64,000 nucleotides of DNA, from assembly GCF_004362015.1 (NCBI RefSeq), contig NZ_SNWW01000005.1, positions 248,001-312,000 on the forward strand. Direction: 5' to 3'. The notes beneath the pieces were generated by a model. It ran no database searches. It had not been told where the DNA came from and saw only the letters and a list, made by a program, of their open reading frames with translations. A program made the position numbers and the translations under genes. Below, piece after piece: positions 7,384 to 16,014 of this stretch. The first letter of the stretch is position 1. The number at the start of each line of letters is the position of its first letter. This DNA is from Flavobacterium chryseum. Its GTDB lineage: Bacteria > Bacteroidota > Bacteroidia > Flavobacteriales > Flavobacteriaceae.

Positions 7384-9897
7384 ATGATTAGAGTAATAGT
7401 AGTTGGAAACGGCATGGTTGGTTATAAATTTTGCGAAAAATTCATTGCAAAATCAGGACAGGAAAAGTATCAGATTACCGTTTTTGGAGAAGAACCAAGA
7501 CGTGCTTACGACAGAGTTCACTTAAGTGAATACTTTGGCGGAAAAACTGCAGACGATTTATCTTTATCTACAAGCAACTGGTATGCAGAAAACAACATTA
7601 TTCTAAATACATCAGAATTAATTACAGACATTAACAGAAACGAAAAAACAATTCATACGCATTTAGAAAAAACACATACGTATGATTACTTGGTTTTGGC
7701 CACAGGTTCTTCGGCTTTTGTTCCTCCTATTGACGGAGTCGAAAAAGAAGGTGTTTTTGTATACAGAACCATTGAAGATCTGGATGCAATTATGGCCTAC
7801 GCCAAAAAAATAAAACAAAAAGGCGCAACAGAAGCAGCCGTTCTTGGCGGTGGATTGTTAGGTCTTGAAGCTGCAAAGGCAGTTAGAGATTTAGGCTTAA
7901 ATCCGCATGTTGTTGAATTTGCGCCACGTTTGATGCCGAGACAATTAGACAAAGGCGCAAGTGATATGCTGCAATCCAAAATCGAAGAATTAAACATAGG
8001 CATTCATCTTAACAAAGCCACGCAATATATCGATGGAAAAGAAAGCATAACAGGAATGATGTTTGCCGATGACGAATTGTTAAAAGTAGACATGTTGGTT
8101 ATATCTGCCGGAATTAAACCTCGAGATGAACTGGCTCGTGTTTCAGGACTTGAAGTTGGCGTACGAGGCGGTGTTGTGGTAAACAATCAAATGCAGACAT
8201 CAGATCCTTCTATTTATGCGATTGGCGAAGTGGCACTTTACAATCAAAACATTTACGGACTTGTTGCTCCAGGTTACGAAATGGCCGATGTTGCTGCTGA
8301 ACAAATCTTAAATGGTTCTAAAACCATGAGAGAAACGATTGATATGTCGACGCAATTAAAATTAATTGGTGTTGAAGTGGCGAGTTTTGGTGATCCTTTC
8401 GTAGAAAATAACGACGTAACAGCCATTATTTATGAGAATAAATTAAGTGGAATTTACAAACGAATCAACGTTACCAAAGATTCTAAAACCTTATTGGGCG
8501 GAATTTTGGTTGGAGATTCCAGCGATTACAATGCTCTTTTTCAAATTTTCAGCAACGCAATGGCCTTGCCAAAAAACCCGGAAGATCTGATTTTAGGTTC
8601 TCGCGATGGCTCTGAAGGTTCTTCTTTAGGAAGCGTTATGGATCTTCCTGATACTGCTGTAATTTGTTCTTGCGAAAATGTAACCAAAGGTGCTATCTGC
8701 TGTAAAATTTTAGACGAATCTTGTACTAGTTTTTCAGATGTTGTAAAAGCAACCAAAGCAACTTCGGGCTGTGGAGGCTGTAAACCAATGGTTTCAGATT
8801 TGGTAAAAGCCACTCAAAAATCACTTGGAAAAGAAGTAAAAGATGTTATTTGCGAGCATTTTAGCTACACGCGTCAGGAATTATTCGACTTGGTAAAAAT
8901 TAATAAATATCAGAGTTTCTATGATGTTGTAGATCATCACGGTAAAGGCGACGGTTGCGAAGTTTGCAAACCTGTTGTGGCTTCAATTTTCTCCAGTATC
9001 TATAATGATACGGCAAACAAACATGTTACTACACAAGATACTAACGATAGATTTCTGGCTAATATTCAACGAAACGGAACTTATTCTGTTGTTCCGAGAG
9101 TTGCCGGAGGCGAGATTACTGCGGAGAAATTAATTGTCATAGGAGAAGTGGCCAAACAATTTGATTTATATACTAAAATTACCGGAGCGCAAAGAGTTGA
9201 TTTATTTGGAGCGCATTTGAGTGATCTTCCTAAAATCTGGAAAATATTAATCGATAATGGTTTTGAAAGCGGTCACGCCTACGGAAAATCGCTTCGTGCC
9301 GTAAAAAGCTGTGTTGGAAATGCCTGGTGCCGCTACGGAATGGATGACAGCGCCGGATTTGCCATCGAACTTGAAAACAGATATAAAGGAATTCGTTCTC
9401 CGCATAAATTAAAAGGCGGTGTTTCGGCTTGTATTCGCGAATGTGCCGAAGCTCGCGGAAAAGATTTTGGATTAATTGCAGTTGAAGGCGGGTGGAATTT
9501 ATACATCGCAGGAAATGGTGGTGCAAATCCAAAACACGCTGTTTTATTGGCCGAAAAAATCGACAAAGAAACGGTTATCAAATATATGGACAGATTTTTA
9601 ATGTATTACATCCGCACAGCTGGTCCGCTGATTCGAACTTCGACCTGGTTAGAAAAACTGGATGGTGGTTTAGAATATTTAAAAGAAGTAATTATCGAGG
9701 ACAGTTTAGGAATCTGCGAAACACTTGAAGCCGAAATGGAAACTCTGGTAAACACTTTTGAATGCGAATGGAAACAAGTATTAGAAAAACCAAGATTATT
9801 AAAACGTTTTAATCATTTTGTAAACTCTGAAGAGAAAGATGACAATGTTGTTTTTGTTCCTTTACGAGATCAAAAGGCTCCAAAAGCGTGGTTGTAA
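7384..9897 (+). CDS. nirB: NADH-dependent assimilatory nitrite reductase, large subunit
   Basis: This 837-residue enzyme reduces nitrite to ammonium with NAD(P)H in the cytoplasm. The N-terminal half is an FAD/NAD oxidoreductase (VIVVGNGMVGYKF at residue 4; second Rossmann site AAVLGGGLLGLEAAKA near 155). Two BFD-like [2Fe-2S] regions follow (CSCENVTKGAICC...GCGGCKP near 425-465, and ICEHF...GCEVCKP near 495-540). The C-terminal half is the siroheme/[4Fe-4S] domain with CVGNAWC near 642-648 and CIREC near 683-687, which are the cluster and siroheme ligands. Length is normal. Its promoter carries the TACTTA control sites. nirD follows after 273 bases occupied by a repeat. Confidence 0.97.
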   Translation: MIRVIVVGNGMVGYKFCEKFIAKSGQEKYQITVFGEEPRRAYDRVHLSEYFGGKTADDLSLSTSNWYAENNIILNTSELITDINRNEKTIHTHLEKTHTYDYLVLATGSSAFVPPIDGVEKEGVFVYRTIEDLDAIMAYAKKIKQKGATEAAVLGGGLLGLEAAKAVRDLGLNPHVVEFAPRLMPRQLDKGASDMLQSKIEELNIGIHLNKATQYIDGKESITGMMFADDELLKVDMLVISAGIKPRDELARVSGLEVGVRGGVVVNNQMQTSDPSIYAIGEVALYNQNIYGLVAPGYEMADVAAEQILNGSKTMRETIDMSTQLKLIGVEVASFGDPFVENNDVTAIIYENKLSGIYKRINVTKDSKTLLGGILVGDSSDYNALFQIFSNAMALPKNPEDLILGSRDGSEGSSLGSVMDLPDTAVICSCENVTKGAICCKILDESCTSFSDVVKATKATSGCGGCKPMVSDLVKATQKSLGKEVKDVICEHFSYTRQELFDLVKINKYQSFYDVVDHHGKGDGCEVCKPVVASIFSSIYNDTANKHVTTQDTNDRFLANIQRNGTYSVVPRVAGGEITAEKLIVIGEVAKQFDLYTKITGAQRVDLFGAHLSDLPKIWKILIDNGFESGHAYGKSLRAVKSCVGNAWCRYGMDDSAGFAIELENRYKGIRSPHKLKGGVSACIRECAEARGKDFGLIAVEGGWNLYIAGNGGANPKHAVLLAEKIDKETVIKYMDRFLMYYIRTAGPLIRTSTWLEKLDGGLEYLKEVIIEDSLGICETLEAEMETLVNTFECEWKQVLEKPRLLKRFNHFVNSEEKDDNVVFVPLRDQKAPKAWL

Positions 9898-9910
9898 CTT
9901 TATGAATAAT

Positions 9911-9988
9911 TTTAAACACATAGAAACATAGATTTATATAAATCAATAAAAAAGGCGTTTCACTTGCATTAAAACACATAGCTATTAC
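9911..9988. repeat. Dispersed element (AAACACATAGAAACATAG), left copy
   Basis: TTTAAACACATAGAAACATAG, AAAGGCGTTTCACTTGCAT and AAAACACATAGCTAT appear in that order. The same words occur in reverse order and orientation at 10705-10773, so nirD is bracketed by an inverted pair. A third copy is at 31318-31450. Confidence 0.75.
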
Positions 9989-10091
9989 AACGAATAGCAG
10001 TCTCAAAGATTTTTAATTTTTAATTCTCAATTTTTAATTAAAAAACAGCTCCAAAAAAAGAAAAAATATCACAAAAACGTTTGCTGTCCTT

Positions 10092-10145
10092 CTTACCCTC
10101 TTTTTTACTGCGCCATCAATTCTTGATTGTAAAAAGAGGGATAAG
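10092..10145 (+). promoter_or_regulatory. Hairpin in the leader of nirD
   Basis: CTTACCCTCTTTTTTAC (10092-10108) pairs with GTAAAAAGAGGGATAAG (10129-10145), and an inner ATCAA/TTGAT stem is possible. The hairpin ends 25 bases before the nirD start. It may protect or space the message. It is not followed by a T-run, so it is probably not a terminator. Confidence 0.45.
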
Positions 10146-10170
10146 AAACAGGAAACAAAAAAATGTTATC

Positions 10171-10548
10171 ATGGAAGAAATCTTAAATCAATACGAAACA
10201 GTGCATCCAAACGATGCAACAATTTGGTTCAAAGCAGGTAAAGTAGAAGATTTTCCAACCAATCGCGGTGGCTGTATCAAATACAAAAACAAGCAGATTG
10301 CTATTTTTAATTTTACGCGCCGTAACGAATGGTACGCTTGCCAAAACGCCTGCCCGCACAAAATGGAAATGGTTCTGGCCAGAGGAATGACGGGATCTGC
10401 TGATGATATTCCGAAGATTGCCTGCCCAATGCATAAAAAAACTTTTTCATTAGTTGATGGTTCGAACTTAAACGGCGAAGAATATAAAATTGCAATCTAT
10501 CCAATTAGAGTAATTGAAAATGAGGTTTTTGTTGGTTTTGTTGATTGA
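10171..10548 (+). CDS. nirD: Nitrite reductase small subunit, Rieske type
   Basis: This 125-residue Rieske-fold partner of NirB starts at 10171 (MEEILNQYET). Upstream codons run through a hairpin and are rejected. Both Rieske ligand pairs are present: C61-P-H63 and C85-P-M-H88, 21 residues apart. E. coli-type NirD proteins keep the fold but lack the cluster ligands. This one resembles the NasE type of Bacillus and should carry a real [2Fe-2S] cluster. It lies between nirB and the DUF4202 gene and is bracketed by inverted copies of a repeat. It probably shares the nirB transcript. Confidence 0.93.
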   Translation: MEEILNQYETVHPNDATIWFKAGKVEDFPTNRGGCIKYKNKQIAIFNFTRRNEWYACQNACPHKMEMVLARGMTGSADDIPKIACPMHKKTFSLVDGSNLNGEEYKIAIYPIRVIENEVFVGFVD

Positions 10549-10578
10549 TTGCAAAATTTTAGATCTTATTGCGCAATC

Positions 10579-10682
10579 TTGTCATTTCGACGAAGGAGAA
10601 ATCTCCACAAGTAACTCCGCAATGAGAATTCAATTCTTTGTCGAGCTTCTCGCGAAGATTTCTCCTTCGTCGAAATGACAAA
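10579..10682. repeat. Inverted repeat, GTCATTTCGACGAAGGAG family
   Basis: TTGTCATTTCGACGAAGGAG at the left is exactly mirrored by CTCCTTCGTCGAAATGACAA at the right, with a central region of about 55 bases. Other members lie at 13338-13436, 23161-23242 and 28381-28477. All sit between genes of the nitrate island. The arms are nearly identical between copies, while the centres differ. Confidence 0.85.
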
Positions 10683-10704
10683 ACTATCGTAATTACATTC
10701 TATA

Positions 10705-10773
10705 TTGCTATGTGCATTCATGCAAGTGAAACGCCTTTAGCCGCAAAACAAACCTATGTTTCTATGTGTTTAA
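10705..10773. repeat. Dispersed element (AAACACATAGAAACATAG), right copy inverted
   Basis: TTGCTATGTGCATTCATGCA, AGTGAAACGCCTTT and CCTATGTTTCTATGTGTTT match the left copy at 9911-9988 in reverse complement. The pair could loop out nirD or, by recombination, invert it. Confidence 0.75.
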
Positions 10774-10831
10774 AAAACTAAGCTTTAAAACTTAATTCCG
10801 TATATTTGAAAATCTATTATTTTACCAAAAA

Positions 10832-11416
10832 ATGACTACACCTTTTCAAAAAGCAAGCGAATGGATTGATGCTGAAAACGCTCAGGATACAAATATCGAA
10901 ATGGATCAAAATACAGAATATCCAAAGGAATTATTATATTCTAACCGAATGTATGAGCGATTATTGCAGTTTGAGCCTGAGGCTTCTGAAGAAATTCAGA
11001 TTGCTTCGAAAGCACAGCATATTTGCAGATGGAAAGTATCGCGCGAATCGTACCCAATGGATCGTGTGGGCTATTTGAAATGGAGAGAAGATCTTAAAAA
11101 ATTTCACGCCAAAACCACAGCCGAAATTTTAGAGAAAGCAGGATACAACTCGGATTTTATTGCAAGAGTTTCTTTTTTAATCGAAAAGAAATTACTTAAA
11201 AAAGATGCTGAAACACAATTGCTTGAAGATGTAATCTGTCTTGTTTTTTTAGAATATTATTTAGATCCTTTTGTACACAAACACGACGAGGAAAAACTAA
11301 AAAACATCATCAAAAAAACCTGGGATAAAATGTCTGAAAAAGGACATCAGGAAGCCTTAAAAATCAATTATTCTGAAGAAAATCTGAACCTTATAAAAGC
11401 TTCTTTAGGATTATAA
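10832..11416 (+). CDS. DUF4202 domain-containing protein
   Basis: The 194-residue all-alpha protein shows the DUF4202 signatures FQKASEWIDAENAQD near the start, LYSNRMYERL, the conserved AQHICRWKVSRESYP (residues about 66-80) and LEDVICLVFLEYYL. The His/Arg/Trp core and the EDVICLVF helix recall an HD-like hydrolase layout, but no function is established. It sits between nirD and the sensor kinase, with only six bases before the kinase start. A role in nitrate assimilation, for instance in cofactor or ammonium-related regulation, is an inference from the neighbourhood. Confidence 0.85.
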   Translation: MTTPFQKASEWIDAENAQDTNIEMDQNTEYPKELLYSNRMYERLLQFEPEASEEIQIASKAQHICRWKVSRESYPMDRVGYLKWREDLKKFHAKTTAEILEKAGYNSDFIARVSFLIEKKLLKKDAETQLLEDVICLVFLEYYLDPFVHKHDEEKLKNIIKKTWDKMSEKGHQEALKINYSEENLNLIKASLGL

Positions 11417-11422
11417 TCTCGT

Positions 11423-13222
11423 ATGAAAAAAAACAATCAGGAAGAAGACAAAATCACTTTCAAAAATTTACGCCGTTTGTATTTTTTTGCGCTTCTTACT
11501 ATTGCTGTAACTATAATTGTAAGTCAAATTTTAGTTCAATACAATCTAAATCAGCAACTAAGCGATTCTAAAATCATTAATTTTTCCGGTAAACAAAGAA
11601 TGCTGAGCCAGAAAATCGTCAAAGAAGTTTTGATTTTACATTATGTTTCTGATACTGCTTCCTCAAAACAAATCTCACATTTAAAAGGTGTTCTTTCACT
11701 TTGGAAAAAGAATCAAAATGCACTTGAAAACGGCAATGACAGTTTGGCTTTTCCGAAAGAAAAATCAGAAACACTTCATAAATTATATCTGGAAATCAAT
11801 CCGATCTTCAATAAAATTGCGCAAACAACCGATTCATTTCTGCTGAATTTAGAGCAAAAAAAATCGACTGAAAATCAAAAACTGGTACAAATTATTCTGG
11901 AAAACGAAGGTTTTTTTCTTTCAAAAATGAATCAGATAGTAACACAATACGATCTTGAAGCACACGAAAAAGTTACAGAACAACGCAAAATAGAATACTG
12001 GATTTTCGGTTTTACGTTATTGATACTTCTCTTAGAATTCTTCTTTATTTTTAAACCGACAAATAAAAAAATAGAAAGGTTAATCACAAGACTTTTATCT
12101 TCTGAAAAGAAAGCTTTAAAACTCGCATACGACACAGAAATTATCAGCGAAATAAAAGAAAACTCGGTAAAAGAATTAAAGTCACTGAATTATGCAATGG
12201 AAAATACGCTGTTGTATTGCCGAATTGCACCAGACGGCTCGATCATTCATATTGGAGAAAAATTCGCAAAACTTATCAATTATACCAAGTTTTCATCTAA
12301 TAAAAAATTCTCTGAAGTTTTAACTACAGATGAAAAAGAACAACTCAACATTGACCGCATTATTTTTGAGAAACACAGAAGTGGCTGGCAAGGCGAAATT
12401 AAAATCATCAATAAAGAAAGTCAAACCATCTGGCTCGATTTATCAATGGTTCCCGTAACGATTAAAAAAGAAGAATTAGAACTTTTAATTGTTTGTTTTA
12501 ACATTACCGAACGCAAAAAAGCACAGCGTGAAGTCGAACGCCTGAACATTGAAAACAGTACTGAAAAAATCAATCAGCAAAAGATTATTTCGAGTAAAAT
12601 TGTTGAAAATCAGGAAAACGAACAAAACCGAATTGCGAAAGAAATTCACGACGGAATTGGGCAAATGCTTACGGGCTTAAAGTTTAGTCTGGAAAGTATT
12701 AATTTGGACGACAAAGAAAAAGCGGCTCAAAAAATAGAATATCTTAAGAAATTATCGCTGGATATTATAAAAGGCGTTCGAACAGCAACTTTCAACTTGA
12801 TGCCTCCGGAATTAAGCGATCACGGAATCGTTTCTTCGTTAGCAAAACTTACTCAGGAACTTTCGAAATTGACAGGAAAAGAAATTCTCTTTTATAATAA
12901 AACAGATTTCAACCAGCGTCTTGATTCTTTAATAGAAATTAATATTTACCGCCTTACGCAGGAAGCCATAAACAATGCGATAAAATATGCCGAATCATCG
13001 CATATTATTGTTCAGCTTTCGCATAGCGGCACTTTGCTGAGTATTATTGTAGATGACAACGGTAAAGGATTCGATATTAATGCAGTAGACAAAAAACGCA
13101 ACAGCGAATCCGGAATGGGAATGTTGTTTATGAAAGAACGAATTCAATACATCAACGGGCGCGTTTTCTTTAAATCAATTCCAGGTGAAGGAACGAGAAT
13201 TACTTTTAATATCCCGATTTAA
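11423..13222 (+). CDS. NarX-like membrane sensor histidine kinase
   Basis: The 599-residue kinase probably senses nitrate or nitrite. Two membrane segments (about residues 19-38 and 191-212) flank a periplasmic helical domain. Just after the first lies SGKQRMLSQKI (residues 55-65), the conserved helix of PilJ/NarX-type sensors that in NarX binds nitrate. A PAS region follows (about 255-370), then a HisKA_3 phosphoacceptor (NRIAKEIHDGIGQ, His near 411) and an HATPase (DDNGKGF, SGMGMLFMKERI). It follows the DUF4202 gene by six bases. The NarL-type regulator is 390 bases downstream, beyond a repeat, and is its likely partner. Confidence 0.9.
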   Translation: MKKNNQEEDKITFKNLRRLYFFALLTIAVTIIVSQILVQYNLNQQLSDSKIINFSGKQRMLSQKIVKEVLILHYVSDTASSKQISHLKGVLSLWKKNQNALENGNDSLAFPKEKSETLHKLYLEINPIFNKIAQTTDSFLLNLEQKKSTENQKLVQIILENEGFFLSKMNQIVTQYDLEAHEKVTEQRKIEYWIFGFTLLILLLEFFFIFKPTNKKIERLITRLLSSEKKALKLAYDTEIISEIKENSVKELKSLNYAMENTLLYCRIAPDGSIIHIGEKFAKLINYTKFSSNKKFSEVLTTDEKEQLNIDRIIFEKHRSGWQGEIKIINKESQTIWLDLSMVPVTIKKEELELLIVCFNITERKKAQREVERLNIENSTEKINQQKIISSKIVENQENEQNRIAKEIHDGIGQMLTGLKFSLESINLDDKEKAAQKIEYLKKLSLDIIKGVRTATFNLMPPELSDHGIVSSLAKLTQELSKLTGKEILFYNKTDFNQRLDSLIEINIYRLTQEAINNAIKYAESSHIIVQLSHSGTLLSIIVDDNGKGFDINAVDKKRNSESGMGMLFMKERIQYINGRVFFKSIPGEGTRITFNIPI

Positions 13223-13337
13223 AAAGGGAAATTCCAAATTTTTTAAATTCTAAATTCCAATAGCACAGTTTGTCAGACTGAGCGATCCCGAGGCTTCGGG
13301 AGAAGTCCTGCAAGACAAACCAATTTACCCAATTTTT

Positions 13338-13436
13338 GTCATCTCGACGGAGGAGAGATCACGCTAGAAGCTCTACAATCAAAATCGCCAATCTTTGTCG
13401 AATCCCGAGTGTGATCTCTCCTCCGTCGAGATGACA
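13338..13436. repeat. Inverted repeat, GTCATCTCGACGGAGGAG family, with nearby short tandem repeat
   Basis: GTCATCTCGACGGAGGAGAG is mirrored by CTCTCCTCCGTCGAGATGAC. Beyond it, GGAATTTCAAATTT is repeated in tandem at 13501-13535. Together these fill most of the 390-base gap between the kinase and its regulator. Open frames of 60-90 codons across the gap are read through repeats and are not genes. Confidence 0.85.
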
Positions 13437-13546
13437 CAGATTGTAAAGGTTATATTGAAATTGATTTTTGAAATTGATATTCTAATTGCAATTGGAATTT
13501 GGAATTTCAAATTTGGAATTTCAAATTTGGAATTTCTTTTCAAAAT

Positions 13547-13585
13547 TACGTACCTTAGCCTAATATTTATAGATGAATATACGTA
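13547..13585 (+). promoter_or_regulatory. Paired TACGTA sites before the response regulator
   Basis: TACGTA occurs at 13547 and again at 13580, 33 bases (three helical turns) apart. The flanks are inverted: ATTACGTA and TACGTAAT. The same half-site type is found before narK and the nitrate reductase gene. The second site is 28 bases before the start at 13613. Confidence 0.4.
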
Positions 13586-13612
13586 ATAATTCAGCATCAA
13601 AATTAAGTAACC

Positions 13613-14272
13613 ATGAGTAATACTATTCGAGTAGTTCTGGCAGATGATCATGTTTTTGTTCGAGATGGAATAAAATCTTTATTAGAAAACGAAGCAAACA
13701 TCGAGGTTGTAGGCGAAGCAATTGACGGAGCCGATGCTCTTGAAGTTGTGGCAACTAACAAACCAGACTTACTTATAGTAGATATTCGTATGCCGAATTT
13801 AACTGGCATTGAGGTAGTAGAAAAACTTAGAAGTGATAGTAATGATGTAAAAATCATTATGCTTTCGATGCACGAATCTGAAGAATATGTTTTGAAATCT
13901 ATAAAAGCAGGAGCCGATGGATATTTATTGAAAGGTTCCAGTAAAGAAGAATTTTTAAAAGCATTGCATACTGTTGCAGCTGGCGGAAAATACTTTAGCG
14001 GCGATATTTCTTCAATATTAATCAGTCAGTTAACCAATCCTTCAACATCTCTAGAACCGAAACAAAATTTAGGCGAAGAAATGATGATTACCAAAAGAGA
14101 GAAAGAAATCCTGACGCTTTTATTATCCGGAAAAGGAAATAAAGAAATTGCTGAAGCACTTGAAATCAGCAAAAGAACTGCCGAAGTACATCGCTTTAAT
14201 TTGATGAAAAAACTGAAGGTGAAAAATTTAATAGAGCTTTCTAATAAAGCGACAGAATATTCTCTTTTGTAA
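13613..14272 (+). CDS. NarL/LuxR-type response regulator
   Basis: The 219-residue regulator has a receiver domain (residues 1-120; acidic pocket ADDH at 10-13, phosphoacceptor Asp57 in LIVDIRMP, Lys near 109) and a C-terminal LuxR/NarL helix-turn-helix (TKREKEILTLLLSGKGNKEI, then ISKRTAEVHRFNLMKKL). It lies behind the NarX-like kinase and ahead of narK, which makes it the probable nitrate-responsive activator. Heptamers resembling the NarL site TACYYMT stand before nirB, the nitrate reductase and moeA. TACGTA sites stand before its own gene, which hints at autoregulation. Confidence 0.9.
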   Translation: MSNTIRVVLADDHVFVRDGIKSLLENEANIEVVGEAIDGADALEVVATNKPDLLIVDIRMPNLTGIEVVEKLRSDSNDVKIIMLSMHESEEYVLKSIKAGADGYLLKGSSKEEFLKALHTVAAGGKYFSGDISSILISQLTNPSTSLEPKQNLGEEMMITKREKEILTLLLSGKGNKEIAEALEISKRTAEVHRFNLMKKLKVKNLIELSNKATEYSLL

Positions 14273-14371
14273 ATCTGTTTAAACTTTAAAAATGAGGTTG
14301 TAAAAATAGCATTTTGATAAAATAGCCAATCAATTTTATCATCTTGACAAATCTACTTTATAAACTAAAAA

Positions 14372-14417
14372 TACTTAGATTTAAATACGTATTAATACTT
14401 ACATATACTTAAATTTG
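14372..14417 (+). promoter_or_regulatory. narK promoter with repeated TACKTA half-sites
   Basis: TACTTAG (14372), the palindrome AATACGTATT (14384), TACTTAC (14396) and TACTTAA (14406) follow each other at roughly 10-14 base steps. The -7 box TAAATTTG is at 14410-14417, so the last half-site overlaps it, as at nirB and the nitrate reductase gene. The start codon is only 20 bases on. Confidence 0.55.
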
Positions 14418-14437
14418 ATCAAACAAATCTAAGTACT

Positions 14438-15916
14438 ATGAAAAATACAAACTCTTTATCGCAATCACACAAGATTTTATTTTTGAATACTTTAGCATTC
14501 ACCGTGTGTTTTGCTTGTTGGACATTAAACGGTGTATTGGTAACTTTTCTCGTAGATAATAGCATTTTTCATTGGAGCGTTGTACAAGTTGGCTGGCTTC
14601 TGGGAATCCCAATTTTGACCGGTTCAATCATGCGTTTACCAATCGGAATACTTACGGATAAATTTGGCGGCAAATACATTTTTTCAGTTTTGCTCCTACT
14701 CTGCTCCATTCCGTTATTTTTATTGCCTTTAGCGGATAGCTTTTTCCTGTTTGCCTTATTAAGCTTTTTGTTTGGAATGGTCGGAACCAGCTTTGCCGTC
14801 GGAATTGGCTATACTTCAATTTGGTATCCAAAAGAATGGCAAGGAAGAGCTTTGGGAATTTTCGGAATAGGAAATGCCGGAGCAGCAATCACAACCTTTT
14901 TAGCTCCTTCATTACTCAATCATTTTTCAATAGCTGATCCTCAAAACGGCTGGAAAATACTTCCTGTTATTTATGCAACAGCTTTGGTTGTTATTGGAAT
15001 TGCATTTTTAATTTTCGCTAAAAACAAAAAATTAGAAAACGATACCAGAACGGTTTCAGAAATGCTTCAATCTTTAAAAAGTGCACGTGTCTGGCGTTTT
15101 GGAGCTTACTACTTTTTAGTTTTTGGCTGCTTCGTTGCTTACTCTCAATGGCTTTTACCCAATTTCATGAACGTTTACCAAACCAGTTTAGTTATGGGCG
15201 GTTTGTTTGCCACACTTTTCAGCTTGCCTTCTGGCGTTATCAGGGCTTTTGGAGGCTATTTATCTGATAAGTTCGGAGCCCGAAAAGTTATGTATTGGGT
15301 TTTGAGTTCATCCGTAATTTTGAGTGCATTGCTAATGATTCCAAAAATGGAAATAACAACAACCGGACCGGGAGTTTTAGCTTCTAAAAAAGGAACTATC
15401 ACTTCGGTTTCGAATGAAAATGTAAAAATTGGAGATACGGATTTTCCTATTGCACAGAAAAAAGAGCTTGAAACTGAAAATGCTATTTTCCCAACCAGAA
15501 CTTCATGGCAGCAAGTTGTTGTAAATCAAAATCAAACCGTAAAGAAAAAAGAACTTATTGCCAAAGGAATCACGGTAATAAAATTCGACGCCAATATGTG
15601 GGTGTTTCTGGTTTTGGTAATTTTAATTGGAATTTCATGGGGAATAGGAAAAGCGGCCGTGTACAAACATATTCCGGAATATTTTCCAAAAGATGTTGGT
15701 GTTGTGGGCGGAATGGTCGGAATGATTGGCGGTTTAGGAGGTTTTTTTGGTCCGATAATTTTTAGTTATCTGTTAACTTCAACGGGTATTTGGTCAAGCT
15801 CATGGATTTTTATTCTGGTATTTTCAGCCATTTGTTTGATATGGATGCATTACACTATCACCAAAATCATGAATGAAAAGCAACCAATTTTATCAAAAGT
15901 AATTGATATACAATAA
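14438..15916 (+). CDS. narK: NarK-type nitrate/nitrite transporter (MFS)
   Basis: The 492-residue permease of the major facilitator superfamily should import nitrate, or exchange nitrate and nitrite, across the inner membrane. The two NarK signature regions are visible: GIGNAGAAITTF near residue 143 and GMIGGLGGFFGP near 427. Twelve hydrophobic segments can be followed. Between segments 8 and 9 there is an unusual hydrophilic stretch of about 80 residues (about 303-385), with SVSNENVKIGDTDFPI and QNQTVKKKELIAKGI, which looks like a small beta-rich domain. A porin gene follows after 98 bases. The promoter carries the TACKTA sites. Confidence 0.93.
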   Translation: MKNTNSLSQSHKILFLNTLAFTVCFACWTLNGVLVTFLVDNSIFHWSVVQVGWLLGIPILTGSIMRLPIGILTDKFGGKYIFSVLLLLCSIPLFLLPLADSFFLFALLSFLFGMVGTSFAVGIGYTSIWYPKEWQGRALGIFGIGNAGAAITTFLAPSLLNHFSIADPQNGWKILPVIYATALVVIGIAFLIFAKNKKLENDTRTVSEMLQSLKSARVWRFGAYYFLVFGCFVAYSQWLLPNFMNVYQTSLVMGGLFATLFSLPSGVIRAFGGYLSDKFGARKVMYWVLSSSVILSALLMIPKMEITTTGPGVLASKKGTITSVSNENVKIGDTDFPIAQKKELETENAIFPTRTSWQQVVVNQNQTVKKKELIAKGITVIKFDANMWVFLVLVILIGISWGIGKAAVYKHIPEYFPKDVGVVGGMVGMIGGLGGFFGPIIFSYLLTSTGIWSSSWIFILVFSAICLIWMHYTITKIMNEKQPILSKVIDIQ

Positions 15917-16014
15917 GTTAACTTATATACCAAAAAAGAATTCATTTATGATATTTACATTACAAAATAAATGTATTAATCATTTAAATTTGCCTCGTAA
16001 TTAAAAAGCCAGTT

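Noticed and set aside
9230..9581. Antisense frames within nirB
   Set aside because: They are shadows of a strongly conserved gene.
13379..13651. Frames of 60-90 codons on both strands between kinase and regulator
   Set aside because: They read through the inverted repeat and the GGAATTTCAAATTT tandem repeat and show no protein-like features.
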